NCBI RefSeq assembly: GCF_001667275.1
Contig: NZ_LZHV01000061.1
Coordinates: 310,001 to 374,000, forward strand
Length of the DNA stretch: 64,000 nt
Direction of reading: 5' to 3'
Origin: Mycobacterium sp. ACS4054
GTDB lineage: Bacteria; Actinomycetota; Actinomycetes; Mycobacteriales; Mycobacteriaceae
This document shows, one piece after another, positions 34,184-43,265 of the stretch. Made by a program: the position numbers and the translations under genes. The notes below the pieces were generated by a model. It was given only the letters and a program-made list of their open reading frames with translations, made no database searches and was not told where the DNA came from. Within the stretch, counting starts at the first letter, position 1, and each line of letters starts with the position of its first letter.

Positions 34184-35722
34184 ATGATCCGGTACCAACG
34201 GCCCCAACGCGTACCGCTGCGCGCCACCAGCTCGTTGTCCCTGCGGTGGCGCGTGATGCTGCTGGCGATGTCGATGGTGGCGATGGTCGTCGTGCTGATG
34301 GCGTTCGCCGTGTACGCGGTGATCTCGGCCGCGTTGTACAACGACATCGACAATCAGCTGCAAAGCCGGGCGCAGCTGCTGATCGCCAGCGGTTCGCTGG
34401 CCGCCGACCCCGGGAAGGCCATCGAGGGCACCGCCTATTCCGATGTCAACGCGATGCTGGTCAATCCCGGCCACTCGATCTATACGGCGCAGCAGCCGGG
34501 CCAGACGCTGCCCGTCGGCGCGCCGGAGAAAGCGGTGATCCGCGGTGACCTGTTCATGTCGCGGCGCACGGCGGCCGATCAACGGGTCCTGGCCATCCAC
34601 CTGCCCAACGGCTGCTCGCTGTTGATCTCCAAGAGCCTCAAACCGACCGAGGCGGTGATGACCAAGCTGCGCTGGGTGCTGCTGATCGTCGGCGGCGTCG
34701 GCGTCGCGGTCGCGGCGGTGGCCGGCGGCATGGTCACCCGGGCGGGGCTCCGCCCGGTGGCCCGCCTCACCGAAGCGGCCGAACGGGTGGCGCGCACCGA
34801 CGACCTGCGGCCCATTCCGGTGTTCGGTAGCGACGAATTGGCCCGGCTCACCGAGGCTTTCAACTTGATGCTGCGCGCGCTGGCCGAGTCGCGCGAGCGG
34901 CAGGCGCGGCTGGTCACCGACGCCGGGCATGAATTGCGCACCCCGCTGACGTCGTTGCGCACCAACGTCGAGCTGCTGATGGCGTCGATGGAACCCGGGG
35001 CGCCGCGGCTGCCCGAGCAGGAGATGGTCGGCCTGCGCGCCGACGTGCTGGCGCAGATCGAGGAGCTCTCCACGCTGGTGGGCGATTTGGTGGACCTCAC
35101 CCGAGACGACGCCGGCCAGGTGGTGCACGAACCCGTCGACATGTCCGAGGTCGTCGAACGCAGCCTCGAGCGAGTCCGGCGGCGGCGCAACGACATTCAC
35201 TTCGACGTCGACGTGACGCCCTGGCAGACGTTCGGCGACGCCGCCGGGCTGTCGCGCGCGGTGCTGAACCTGCTGGACAACGCGGCCAAGTGGAGCCCGC
35301 CGGGCGGCCTCGTCGGCGTCAGGATGCGGCAACTCGACCCGTCGCACGCGGAGCTGGTGGTGTCCGACCAGGGCCCCGGCATTCCGCCGCACGAACGCCG
35401 CCTGGTGTTCGAGCGGTTCTACCGTTCGACGACCGCCCGCGCGATGCCCGGTTCGGGGCTCGGGCTGGCGATCGTCAAGAAGGTCGTGCTCAACCACGGC
35501 GGATTGCTTCGGGTCGAGGACACCTTGCCGGGCGGTCAGCCACCGGGGACCTCGTTCTACGTGCTGCTGCCCGGGCGGCCGATGCCGCCGCCGGCGTATC
35601 CGGCACCCGCCGACAAGGAATCGGGCACCGACCCCACCGTTCCCGTGGCGACCGGGGAGTCGAACTCTCGGGAACCGGCGAACGTTATCTCAGTGGACTC
35701 TCAGTCCGCGCGGGCAACCTAG
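34184..35722 (+). CDS. mprB: Sensor histidine kinase MprB
   Basis: A 512-aa membrane kinase from ATG 34184. The first membrane helix spans about 25-50 (VMLLAMSMVAMVVVLMAF), with an extracytoplasmic sensor region to about 160. A second helix runs about 165-187, followed by HAMP. The phosphorylated His249 lies in DAGHELRTPL. The ATP-binding N box (LLDNAAKWSPPGG), GPGIPPHERRLVFERF and GSGLGLAIVK complete the kinase. An MprA box for pepD lies inside its last codons. Corresponds to Rv0982. Confidence 0.97.
   Translation: MIRYQRPQRVPLRATSSLSLRWRVMLLAMSMVAMVVVLMAFAVYAVISAALYNDIDNQLQSRAQLLIASGSLAADPGKAIEGTAYSDVNAMLVNPGHSIYTAQQPGQTLPVGAPEKAVIRGDLFMSRRTAADQRVLAIHLPNGCSLLISKSLKPTEAVMTKLRWVLLIVGGVGVAVAAVAGGMVTRAGLRPVARLTEAAERVARTDDLRPIPVFGSDELARLTEAFNLMLRALAESRERQARLVTDAGHELRTPLTSLRTNVELLMASMEPGAPRLPEQEMVGLRADVLAQIEELSTLVGDLVDLTRDDAGQVVHEPVDMSEVVERSLERVRRRRNDIHFDVDVTPWQTFGDAAGLSRAVLNLLDNAAKWSPPGGLVGVRMRQLDPSHAELVVSDQGPGIPPHERRLVFERFYRSTTARAMPGSGLGLAIVKKVVLNHGGLLRVEDTLPGGQPPGTSFYVLLPGRPMPPPAYPAPADKESGTDPTVPVATGESNSREPANVISVDSQSARAT
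35687..35704 (+). promoter_or_regulatory. MprA box upstream of pepD
   Basis: ATCTCAG (35687-35693) and CTCTCAG (35698-35704) are direct repeats starting 11 bp apart, the same spacing as at mprA. They lie in the 3' end of mprB, 91 bp before the pepD ATG, so pepD can be induced separately by MprA. Confidence 0.75.
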
Positions 35723-35794
35723 GTCTGCGGCTAGGGTTGAAGGGCCCAGTCGAGCCGCCGAGCCGAATACATAGAGGAAGAGCGACGTAGCGAC

Positions 35795-37273
35795 ATGACG
35801 AATGACCCGAGGTATTCGCCACCGCCGCAGCAGCCGGGATATCGTCCTGCGCCGAATCAGCCTGCGCCCAACCCGAGTCACCCGGGGGCCTCTGCTTATG
35901 GCCAGGGGCAACCGTACGGCCAGCCGTTCGACTGGCGGCAGCAATCGCAGCCGACCGGCCAGTTCCGGCAGCCCTACGACCCGTTCGGCGGCACCGGCCC
36001 AGGCCGCATCCCCGGTGGCACCGGGGTAGGCCCGATTCCCGGGGCCACGGGGACGGGCCCGATTCCCGGCATGCTGCCGCCGATGCCCCCGGGCCCCCAA
36101 AAACGGCCCCGCGCAGGGCTGTTGGCTGTGGGCGCCTTGGCCATCGCGGTGGTGTCGGCCGGCAGCGGCGGCGCCGCGGCGACGGCCGTCGAGCTGGGCA
36201 CGCATTCGAACAACGGCAGCGGGCACATCATCACCGGCGGCGGCGCGCCCAGCGTCCCGGCGGCGAACATGCCGCCGGGCAGCGTCGAACAGGTCGCCGC
36301 CAAGGTGGTGCCCAGCGTCGTCATGCTGGAGACCGACCTGGGCCGGCAGTCCGAGGAGGGCTCCGGCATCATCCTTTCGGCCGATGGGCTGATCCTCACC
36401 AACAACCACGTGGTCGCCGCGGCCGCCGGGACGCCCAAGCCGCCCGCTCCGCCCGGTGCGCCCCCCGGCGCTCCGCCCGGAGGTCCCGGTGGCGGACCGG
36501 GCGGTCCCGCCCCGAAGACCACGGTGACCTTCGCCGACGGTCGCACCGCGCCGTTCACGGTCGTCGGCGCCGACCCCACCAGCGACATCGCCGTCATCCG
36601 CGTGCAGGGCGTCTCCGGCCTGACCCCGATTTCCCTGGGCTCGTCGTCGGATCTGCGCGTCGGCCAACCAGTGGTGGCCATCGGGTCGCCGCTGGGCCTG
36701 TCGGGAACCGTCACCACCGGGATCGTCAGCGCGCTGAACCGGCCCGTGTCCACCACCGGTGAGTCGGGCAACCAGAACACCGTGCTGGACGCGATCCAGA
36801 CCGACGCCGCCATCAACCCGGGTAACTCCGGCGGCGCGCTGGTCAACATGCAGGGTCAACTGGTCGGCGTCAATTCGGCGATCGCCACCCTGGGTGGGGA
36901 CTCGCCGGACGCCCAGAGCGGTTCGATCGGCCTCGGTTTTGCGATCCCCGTCGACCAGGCAAAGCGCATCGCCGACGAGCTGATCAGCAGCGGCAAGGCG
37001 TCCCACGCCTCGCTGGGCGTGCAGGTGACCAACGACAAGGGTTCGCCGGGCGCCAAGGTCGTCGACGTCGTGCCGGGCGGGGCGGCCGCGACCGCCGGGG
37101 TGCCCAAGAACGTCACCGTCACCAAGGTCGATGACCGCCCGATCAGCAGTGCCGACGCGTTGGTCGCCGCCGTGCGGTCCAAGGCGCCCGGCGACAAGAT
37201 ATCGCTGACCTTCCAGGATCCCGCTGGTGGCAGCCGTACCGTGCCGGTAACCCTGGGGAAGGCGGATCAGTAA
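35795..37273 (+). CDS. pepD: HtrA-like serine protease PepD
   Basis: A 492-aa envelope protease. It has a long cytoplasmic Pro/Gln/Gly-rich N-terminus (about 1-105), one membrane helix (about 108-128) and a trypsin-like domain. The catalytic triad is His205 (NNHVV), Asp264 (TSDIAV) and Ser345 (GNSGG). A Pro/Gly-rich loop between His and Asp (about 213-241) is unusually long. A PDZ domain follows (about 400-490). It degrades misfolded envelope proteins and feeds back on MprB signalling (established for Rv0983). The stop overlaps the moaB2 start. Confidence 0.96.
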   Translation: MTNDPRYSPPPQQPGYRPAPNQPAPNPSHPGASAYGQGQPYGQPFDWRQQSQPTGQFRQPYDPFGGTGPGRIPGGTGVGPIPGATGTGPIPGMLPPMPPGPQKRPRAGLLAVGALAIAVVSAGSGGAAATAVELGTHSNNGSGHIITGGGAPSVPAANMPPGSVEQVAAKVVPSVVMLETDLGRQSEEGSGIILSADGLILTNNHVVAAAAGTPKPPAPPGAPPGAPPGGPGGGPGGPAPKTTVTFADGRTAPFTVVGADPTSDIAVIRVQGVSGLTPISLGSSSDLRVGQPVVAIGSPLGLSGTVTTGIVSALNRPVSTTGESGNQNTVLDAIQTDAAINPGNSGGALVNMQGQLVGVNSAIATLGGDSPDAQSGSIGLGFAIPVDQAKRIADELISSGKASHASLGVQVTNDKGSPGAKVVDVVPGGAAATAGVPKNVTVTKVDDRPISSADALVAAVRSKAPGDKISLTFQDPAGGSRTVPVTLGKADQ

Positions 37274-37830
37274 TGCGAGTCGAAGAACCCTCCGCAGCGG
37301 GATTGTCGGAGCTCGGTTATACGGTGGCACCCATGGAAACGGGCGCGGAGTTGGTCGTTGGCCGGGCCCTGGTCGTGGTGGTCGACGATCGCACGGCCCA
37401 CGGGGACGAGGACCACAGCGGGCCGTTGGTCACCGAGCTGCTGACCGAGGCGGGTTTCGTCGTCGACGGTGTGGTTGCGGTCGCTGCGGACGAGGTCGAG
37501 ATCCGCAACGCGCTCAACACCGCGGTGATCGGCGGGGTGGACCTGGTGGTCTCCGTCGGCGGGACGGGTGTCACGCCGCGCGACGTCACCCCTGAGGCCA
37601 CCCGCGAGATCCTGGATCGCGAAATCCTCGGCATCGCCGAAGCCATCCGGGCGTCGGGACTGTCCGCGGGCATCACCGACGCCGGGCTGTCACGCGGCCT
37701 GGCCGGGGTCTCCGGCAGCACGTTGGTGGTGAACCTGGCGGGTTCCCGCTATGCGGTGCGCGACGGCATGGCGACGCTGAACCCGCTGGCCGCCCAGATC
37801 ATCGGGCAGCTGTCGAGCCTGGAAATCTAA
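37273..37830 (+). CDS. moaB2: MoaB/MogA-family molybdenum cofactor protein
   Basis: A 185-aa MogA/MoaB-fold protein that binds molybdopterin, with a possible adenylation role. The active-site signature is VSVGGTGVTPRDVTPEAT near 94-111, plus the SGSTLVVNLAGS loop near 150. The ATG overlaps the pepD TAA by one base, so it belongs to the mprAB-pepD unit, an odd pairing conserved in M. tuberculosis (Rv0984). A second ATG at 37333 preceded by TATACG could be an internal leaderless start. Confidence 0.92.
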   Translation: MRVEEPSAAGLSELGYTVAPMETGAELVVGRALVVVVDDRTAHGDEDHSGPLVTELLTEAGFVVDGVVAVAADEVEIRNALNTAVIGGVDLVVSVGGTGVTPRDVTPEATREILDREILGIAEAIRASGLSAGITDAGLSRGLAGVSGSTLVVNLAGSRYAVRDGMATLNPLAAQIIGQLSSLEI

Positions 37831-37836
37831 CCCGTC

Positions 37837-38295
37837 CTACGCCTCGGCGTCCGCGCGCGGGCCGTGCTCCGGGGGCGGCGTCGTGGCCGCCGAGCCGCCG
37901 TGCCTGCCCGATGAATCCCCGTTGGTCTGCGCGAGCAGGTCGCGGATCTCGGTCAGCAGGACCACCTGCGCGTCGTCGGCCTGCTCGACCTCACCGCGCT
38001 TGCGCAACGTGTTGTAGGGCAGCACGACGAAGAAATACACGACCGCGGCGATGAGGATGAAGTTGATCGCGGCGGACAGCAGGATGTTCAGGTCGATCGT
38101 CTGACCGCCGCCGATGCCGATCTTGAGGGCGCCGACATTGGATTGCTGATTGACGCCGATCCGGTTGATCAGCGGCGTGATGATGCTGTCGGTGAACTTG
38201 GTGACCAGCGCGGTGAACGCGGTACCGATGACCACCGCGACGGCCAGGTCGACGATGTTCCCCCGCGACAGAAACTCCTTGAACCCTTTGAACAT
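37837..38295 (-). CDS. mscL: Large-conductance mechanosensitive channel
   Basis: A 152-aa homopentameric channel that opens under membrane tension during osmotic downshock. The N-terminal amphipathic helix MFKGFKEFLSRG precedes TM1 (NIVDLAVAVVIGTAFTALV). A periplasmic loop and TM2 (about 68-92) follow, then a charged cytoplasmic helix (about 100-120). Matches Rv0985c in length and sequence. Confidence 0.97.
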   Translation of the reverse strand: MFKGFKEFLSRGNIVDLAVAVVIGTAFTALVTKFTDSIITPLINRIGVNQQSNVGALKIGIGGGQTIDLNILLSAAINFILIAAVVYFFVVLPYNTLRKRGEVEQADDAQVVLLTEIRDLLAQTNGDSSGRHGGSAATTPPPEHGPRADAEA

Positions 38296-38362
38296 TGAAG
38301 ATGTCCTTCCTGGGATTGGACAGAGTTTGCTGTCGGCTGCTTGGCCAACCGCGGCGGGGCGC

Positions 38363-39025
38363 TCAGTGCAGGGTGAGGGTCACCGCCTGGCCCAGCGCCG
38401 AGCCCGCCACCGTGTTCGCCACGCGGGCCGGCAGCGCCACCAACACTACGCGGTCACCGTCCGCGCCCTGGAGCTTTGGCTTGGCCGACACGAGCACCAC
38501 GACGGCGTCGGTGGCCACCACCTTGGGGGTGGCCTGGGCGGTCTCCGTCGATGCCGCCGGCGCGGCCAGCACGTCGACGACGTCGCCGACGCGGACCAGG
38601 TCGATCAGGGCGCTGTCGGCCAGCCGCAGCGGCACGATGCGGGCACCGGGCCCGGCGGTCACTTCCGCGAGCCGGCTGCCCAGCAACCGGACGTCGGTGA
38701 GGACCTCGCCGCGCCTGGCCGGGCCGGCCAGCGTCGAACCGGTCACGGTCCGCACATCGACCAACGAACCATCGGGAATGGTTGTGGCCAAACGCTTTTC
38801 GAGGCGAACGTCGTCCGGGGTCAGCGCGGCGCCGGGCCGCAGGTCGTGATCGGCGACCACCACGTCGGCGTAATCACCGGCCGGGTTGGAGCGCAGCGCC
38901 GCCAGGCCGGCCAGCACCACGAGCCCGCCCGCGGCGACCCGCCGCGCCATGACGGTCCGAGTCCAGTCCGGACGCAGCGTCCAGAGGCGGCCGAACAGGC
39001 TTGGGTTCAGCGACGATTCGCGCAC
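38363..39025 (-). CDS. SAF-domain membrane protein
   Basis: A 220-aa protein with one hydrophobic segment near 26-44, after which the chain is probably extracytoplasmic. The SAF/RcpC-CpaB-like domain reads VVVADHDLRPGAALTPDDVRLEKR, then GDVVDVLAAP. Corresponds to Rv0990c. It follows ruc on the same strand with a 67-bp gap and is probably in the same CIRCE-controlled operon. SAF domains are found in pilus assembly and antifreeze-like proteins; its function here is unknown. Confidence 0.8.
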   Translation of the reverse strand: MRESSLNPSLFGRLWTLRPDWTRTVMARRVAAGGLVVLAGLAALRSNPAGDYADVVVADHDLRPGAALTPDDVRLEKRLATTIPDGSLVDVRTVTGSTLAGPARRGEVLTDVRLLGSRLAEVTAGPGARIVPLRLADSALIDLVRVGDVVDVLAAPAASTETAQATPKVVATDAVVVLVSAKPKLQGADGDRVVLVALPARVANTVAGSALGQAVTLTLH

Positions 39026-39092
39026 GCGGCAACGGTAAGCGCAGCCCGTTCAGGGGCGGATGCCGCCGACGACGGCGATTGTGGATAACCCG

Positions 39093-39419
39093 TCAGGCCG
39101 ACGCGGCCGCGGTGGACGCCGTGGAGCTGGCGCCCGACTTGTCGCTCGAGCCGCTCGACCCGGTCGACTTCTCGCTCGACGACGAGCCCGAACCCGAGTC
39201 GCTCGACGAGGACCCGTTGCTCGAGCCCGTCTTCTTGCCGGACTCCCGGCTGTCGGTGCGGTAGAAGCCGCTGCCCTTGAATACCACCCCGACGGAGTTG
39301 AACAGCTTGCGCAGCCGGCCGGAGCAGCGCTCGCACGTGGTCAGCGCGTCGTCGGTGAAGGCCTGCACGATGTCGAAGCGATCGTCGCACTCGGTGCACT
39401 GATAGCTGTAAGTCGGCAC
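39093..39419 (-). CDS. ruc: FmdB-type zinc-ribbon protein, Ruc chaperone homologue
   Basis: A 108-aa protein. The N-terminal zinc ribbon has Cys8/Cys11 and Cys29/Cys32 in YQCTECDDRF and TTCERCSGRL. From about 58 onward the chain is low-complexity, rich in Ser, Gly, Lys and Ala, and surely disordered. This is the layout of M. tuberculosis Rv0991c (Ruc), a redox-regulated chaperone whose cysteines release zinc on oxidation (recalled). The CIRCE element upstream agrees with heat-shock induction. Confidence 0.88.
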   Translation of the reverse strand: MPTYSYQCTECDDRFDIVQAFTDDALTTCERCSGRLRKLFNSVGVVFKGSGFYRTDSRESGKKTGSSNGSSSSDSGSGSSSSEKSTGSSGSSDKSGASSTASTAAASA

Positions 39420-39447
39420 GAAAACCTCCGGATGATTGCAAAGTCTG

Positions 39448-39474
39448 TTAGCACTCTAGCGTCTCAAGTGCTAG
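39448..39474. promoter_or_regulatory. CIRCE element (HrcA operator)
   Basis: TTAGCACTC, then 9 nt, then AAGTGCTAG. This matches the CIRCE consensus TTAGCACTC-N9-GAGTGCTAA with two changes at the ends of the right arm. It lies 29-55 bp upstream of the ruc start (39419), so HrcA should repress the ruc operon until heat shock. Confidence 0.88.
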
Positions 39475-39507
39475 AACCGCCACGTGATGTCACTCATTCC
39501 CGAACTG

Positions 39508-40101
39508 TTACCCGAGGGCGATCAAGCCCCGCCGCGGCGTGAGGGCGTGGGTCATCGCAATGTCGTGCGGCTCGGCCGGTAACTCGTCCACCAATTCCGC
39601 GTCGCGCACCACAGCGACCAGCCGCGTCCGGGGGTCCCGACCGCCGAGCGATCGGTCGTAGAAGCCGCCGCCCCGGCCCAACCGCACCCCGGAGCGGTCG
39701 ACGGCCAGCGCCGGCACGAGGATCAGGCTCGCCTCGGCGATCGCTGACGCGGGCAGCCACGGCTCCGGCGGCTCGAGCAATCCCCAACGCGCCGACGTCA
39801 GGGTGCCGGGCCGGTATTCGCCCCAGCGCAGGGGCAGCGGCGCGTTGTCGGCGGCGGTGCGCGCAACCGGAAGCAGCACCCGTGCGCACCGCCGCAGCAA
39901 CGCCTCGACCATGTCGATCGAGCCCGGTTCGGCGCCCACCGGCACGAAGGCGCACACGGTGTCGCCGCTGCTCACGACGCCTTCCAAGGCTTCCAGTCGC
40001 GCACTGAGCATTCGCGCCTCCGCGGCCCGAACGTCCTCGGCAACGCGGCGCCGGGCCGCCTGCAGCTGCTCGCGCAACGCGGCCTTGCCGGTGGTCGCCA
40101 T
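39508..40101 (-). CDS. 5-formyltetrahydrofolate cyclo-ligase
   Basis: Converts 5-formyl-THF to 5,10-methenyl-THF with ATP. A 197-aa protein from ATG 40101; the frame opens further upstream, but that overlaps divergent galU. The N-terminal basic helix (ALREQLQAARRRV) and the ATP/phosphate motif RLGRGGGFYDRSLGG are typical. Corresponds to Rv0992c. Confidence 0.93.
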   Translation of the reverse strand: MATTGKAALREQLQAARRRVAEDVRAAEARMLSARLEALEGVVSSGDTVCAFVPVGAEPGSIDMVEALLRRCARVLLPVARTAADNAPLPLRWGEYRPGTLTSARWGLLEPPEPWLPASAIAEASLILVPALAVDRSGVRLGRGGGFYDRSLGGRDPRTRLVAVVRDAELVDELPAEPHDIAMTHALTPRRGLIALG

Positions 40102-40164
40102 GGGACAACCATTGCAGCCCCGTCTTTGCCCGCGCCACATCGACTCGGCAAACGGCGTTCGGGT

Positions 40165-40170
40165 TATCGT
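40165..40170 (+). promoter_or_regulatory. Candidate -10 for leaderless galU
   Basis: TATCGT fits TANNNT and lies 7 nt before the galU ATG at 40178. Confidence 0.45.
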
Positions 40171-40177
40171 GTGAACA

Positions 40178-41086
40178 ATGTCAAGCCCAAACGTGGTGGT
40201 CCCACACACGGCGATCGTGCCCGCTGCCGGTCTTGGTACCCGCTTCCTGCCCGCGACGAAAACGGTGCCCAAGGAGCTGTTGCCGGTCGTCGACACGCCC
40301 GGCATCGAGCTCGTCGCCGCCGAGGCGGCCGAGGCGGGCGCCGACCGGCTGGTGATCATCACCTCCGAGGGCAAGGACGGCGTCGTCGCCCACTTCGTCG
40401 AGGACCTGGTGCTCGAGGGCACGCTGGAGGCCCGCGGCAAGAAGGCGATGCTCGACAAGGTGCGCCGGGCGCCGCAGCTGATCAAGGTCGAGTCCGTGGT
40501 GCAGGCCGAGCCGCTCGGCCTGGGGCACGCCATCAGTTGCGTGGAGCCCACGCTGACGTCCGACGACGACGCCGTGATGGTCCTGCTGCCCGACGACCTG
40601 GTGCTGCCGACCGGCGTCCTGGAGACGATGTCAAAGGTGCGCGCGGACTACGGCGGCTCGGTGCTGTGCGCCATCGAGGTGGCGCCCGAAGAGATCAGCG
40701 CCTACGGCGTTTTCGATGTCGAGCCGGTGCCCGGTGCCGACCCCGACGTACTGAAGGTCAACGGCATGGTCGAGAAGCCCAAGCGCGAGGACGCCCCGTC
40801 GTTGTTCGCCGCGGCGGGCCGCTACGTGCTCGACCGGGCCATCTTCGACGCGCTGCGCCGCGTCGAGCATGGGGTGGGCGGCGAAGTGCAGCTCACCGAC
40901 GCGATCGCGTTGCTGATTTCCGAGGGCCACCCGGTGCATGTCGTCGTGCATCGCGGATCTCGACACGACTTGGGAAATCCCGGCGGCTACCTCAAGGCTG
41001 CGGTTGACTTTGCATTGGATCGTGACGACTACGGCCCGGATTTGCGGCGATGGTTGGTGGCGCGGTTGGGCCTGGCCGAGAAGTAG
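40178..41086 (+). CDS. galU: UTP-glucose-1-phosphate uridylyltransferase
   Basis: Makes UDP-glucose for polysaccharide and glycolipid synthesis. The 302-aa protein has the nucleotidyltransferase signature AAGLGTRFLPATKTVPKE at about 12-29 and the metal-binding LPDDL near 144. A later segment reads MVEKPKREDAPS. Corresponds to Rv0993. First gene of a conserved galU-moeA1-rimJ-glpR cluster. Confidence 0.97.
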   Translation: MSSPNVVVPHTAIVPAAGLGTRFLPATKTVPKELLPVVDTPGIELVAAEAAEAGADRLVIITSEGKDGVVAHFVEDLVLEGTLEARGKKAMLDKVRRAPQLIKVESVVQAEPLGLGHAISCVEPTLTSDDDAVMVLLPDDLVLPTGVLETMSKVRADYGGSVLCAIEVAPEEISAYGVFDVEPVPGADPDVLKVNGMVEKPKREDAPSLFAAAGRYVLDRAIFDALRRVEHGVGGEVQLTDAIALLISEGHPVHVVVHRGSRHDLGNPGGYLKAAVDFALDRDDYGPDLRRWLVARLGLAEK

Positions 41087-41137
41087 CCGGCCGATACCCG
41101 GCCAAGCGGGCGCCCGTAGACGGCAGAGAGGCGCGCT

Positions 41138-42427
41138 GTGCGTTCTGTTGAGGAGCAGCAGGCCCGGATAACGGCCGCCGCGGTGGCTCCGCGGCCCATC
41201 AAGGTGGCCATCGCCGAGGCGCAGGGCCTGATGTGCGCCGAGGAGGTCGTCACCGAGCGCCCGATGCCCGGCTTCGATCAGGCCGCCATCGACGGGTACG
41301 CGGTGCGCAGCGTCGACGTGCTCGGTGTCGGGGAAGTGGGTGCCGAGAGCCTCGGCGAGCCGCCCGGCACGGAAATCGACGAAGACCGGCGTGAGGGCCT
41401 GGTGCTGCCGGTGATGGGCACCATCGAGGCCGGGGCGCGCACGCCCAGCCGGCTGCAGCCCCGCCAGGCCGCCCGCGTGCACACGGGCGCCCCGCTGCCC
41501 ATGCTGGCCGACGCCGTGATCCCGTTGCGCTGGACCGACGGCGGCAGCACCCGGGTGCGGATCCTGCGGGGGGCGCCGTCGGGGGCGTACGTGCGCCGCA
41601 CCGGCGACGACGTGCAGCCGGGCGACGTCGCGGTGCGCGCGGGCACGGTCATCGGGGCCGCCCAGGTCGGCCTGCTGGCGGCGGTCGGCCGTGAACGGGT
41701 GCTGGTTCATCCGCGGCCGCGGGTGGCGGTGCTGGCCGTCGGTGGCGAACTGGTCGACATATCGCGCACCCCGGGCAACGGCCAGGTCTACGACGTCAAC
41801 TCCTACGCCTTGGCGGCCGCGGCCCGGGATGCCGGCGCGGAGGTCAACCGCATCGGCATCGTCGGCAACGACGCCCGCGAATTCCGCGAGACCGTCGAGG
41901 GCCAGATCAACCGCGCCGAGGTTCTGGTGATCGCCGGCGGGGTCGGGGGGGCGGCGGCCGAGGCGGTGCGGTCGGTGCTGTCCGAGCTCGGGGAGATGGA
42001 AGTCGTTCGCGTCGCCATGCACCCGGGGTCCGTGCAGGGGTTCGGGCAGCTCGGTCGCGAAGGCGTCCCGACGTTCCTGCTGCCCGCGAACCCGGTCAGC
42101 GCCCTGGTGGTCTTCGAGGTGATGGTGCGGCCGCTGATCCGCCTGTCGCTGGGCAAGCGCCAGCCGATGCGCCGAATCATCCAGGCTCGCACGCTCTCAC
42201 CGATCACCTCGGTCGCCGGGCGGAAGGGCTACCTGCGCGGCCAGCTGATGCGCGACCAGGAGACCGGCGAGTACCTGGTGCAGGCGCTGGGCGGGGCCCC
42301 CGGCGCGTCCTCGCACCTGCTGGCCACCCTCGCCGAGGCGAACTGCCTGGTGGTGGTGCCCAGCGGCGCCGAACAGATACGCACCGGCGAGATCGTCGAC
42401 GTCGCCTTCCTGGCTCAGCGCGGTTAA
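41138..42427 (+). CDS. moeA1: MoeA/gephyrin-like protein (MoeA1; candidate Glp)
   Basis: A 429-aa protein with the MoeA fold. Domain 2 motifs include PGFDQAAIDGYAVRS and TGAPLPMLADAVIP. The MoaB-like domain has VAVLAVGGELVDI and VYDVNSYALAAAA, followed by the C-terminal domain (about 350-429). Where MogA/MoeA proteins show an SGG..SGD pattern, this one reads IAGGVGGAAAEAV. In Corynebacterium the protein from this locus, Glp, is a gephyrin-like partner of FtsZ with a membrane receptor encoded nearby (recalled). A cell-division rather than cofactor role is therefore possible. Corresponds to Rv0994. Confidence 0.92.
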   Translation: MRSVEEQQARITAAAVAPRPIKVAIAEAQGLMCAEEVVTERPMPGFDQAAIDGYAVRSVDVLGVGEVGAESLGEPPGTEIDEDRREGLVLPVMGTIEAGARTPSRLQPRQAARVHTGAPLPMLADAVIPLRWTDGGSTRVRILRGAPSGAYVRRTGDDVQPGDVAVRAGTVIGAAQVGLLAAVGRERVLVHPRPRVAVLAVGGELVDISRTPGNGQVYDVNSYALAAAARDAGAEVNRIGIVGNDAREFRETVEGQINRAEVLVIAGGVGGAAAEAVRSVLSELGEMEVVRVAMHPGSVQGFGQLGREGVPTFLLPANPVSALVVFEVMVRPLIRLSLGKRQPMRRIIQARTLSPITSVAGRKGYLRGQLMRDQETGEYLVQALGGAPGASSHLLATLAEANCLVVVPSGAEQIRTGEIVDVAFLAQRG

Positions 42428-43102
42428 GTGCAACGACTCCGCACGCTCGTGAACCTGTTGCGCACCAACGCCCGTCATCCGGGCTGGCCACTCGAGGTGG
42501 GGCCGCTGCGCGTTCCGGCCGGCGTCGTCCGGTTGCGCGGCGTGCGGATGCGCGACGGCGCCCAGTGGAGCCGCATCCGGTTGGCCGACCGCGCGCACCT
42601 CGAGCCGTGGGAACCCAGTGCCGAGACCGATTGGACGAGCCGGCACACGGTCGCGGCGTGGCCTGCGCTGTGTTCCGGTCTGCGCGCCGAAGCCCGCGCG
42701 GGCCGCATGCTGCCCTACGTCATCGAACTCGACGGGCAGTTCTGCGGCCAGCTGACCATCGGCAACGTCACCCACGGGGCGCTGCGGTCGGCCTGGATCG
42801 GTTACTGGGTGCCGCGGTCGGCGACCGGCGGCGGGGTGGCCACGGCCGCGCTGGCCCTGGGCCTGGACCACTGCTTCGGCCCGGTGATGCTGCACCGCGT
42901 CGAGGCCACCGTGCGGCCCGAGAACGCCGCCAGCCGGGCCGTGCTGGCGAAGGTGGGCTTCCGCCAAGAGGGGTTGTTGCAGCGCTACCTCGAGGTGGAC
43001 AAGGCCTGGCGGGACCACCTGTTGATGGCCATCACCGCCGAAGAGGTGTCCGGATCGGTGGCATCGACCCTGGTTCGGGGCGGGCACGCCAGCTGGGCAT
43101 GA
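42428..43102 (+). CDS. rimJ: GNAT acetyltransferase, RimJ type
   Basis: A 224-aa GNAT protein starting with GTG directly after the moeA1 stop, hence tightly coupled. The acetyl-CoA site is seen at SATGGGVATAALALGLDHCF. The RimJ/RimL-type tail is HRVEATVRPENAASRAVLAKVGF then EGLLQRYLEV. Named after the ribosomal-protein N-acetyltransferase; its substrate here is unknown and may be a neighbour's product. Corresponds to Rv0995. Confidence 0.9.
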   Translation: MQRLRTLVNLLRTNARHPGWPLEVGPLRVPAGVVRLRGVRMRDGAQWSRIRLADRAHLEPWEPSAETDWTSRHTVAAWPALCSGLRAEARAGRMLPYVIELDGQFCGQLTIGNVTHGALRSAWIGYWVPRSATGGGVATAALALGLDHCFGPVMLHRVEATVRPENAASRAVLAKVGFRQEGLLQRYLEVDKAWRDHLLMAITAEEVSGSVASTLVRGGHASWA

Positions 43103-43265
43103 CCGCGCCGCCCTGGCAAGCGGGGCCTATCTGTGGCTATCGCGACACGAGTGACTCGTGGTGCTTGTGAGAGCCAAATTACAGGTGTGTAATTGTGCTG
43201 GTCACTAAGACCCGGCCGCGCTGGCCAAGCCTCGCGGGGATCGGAACCGAAGAGAGCAGGTCGTC

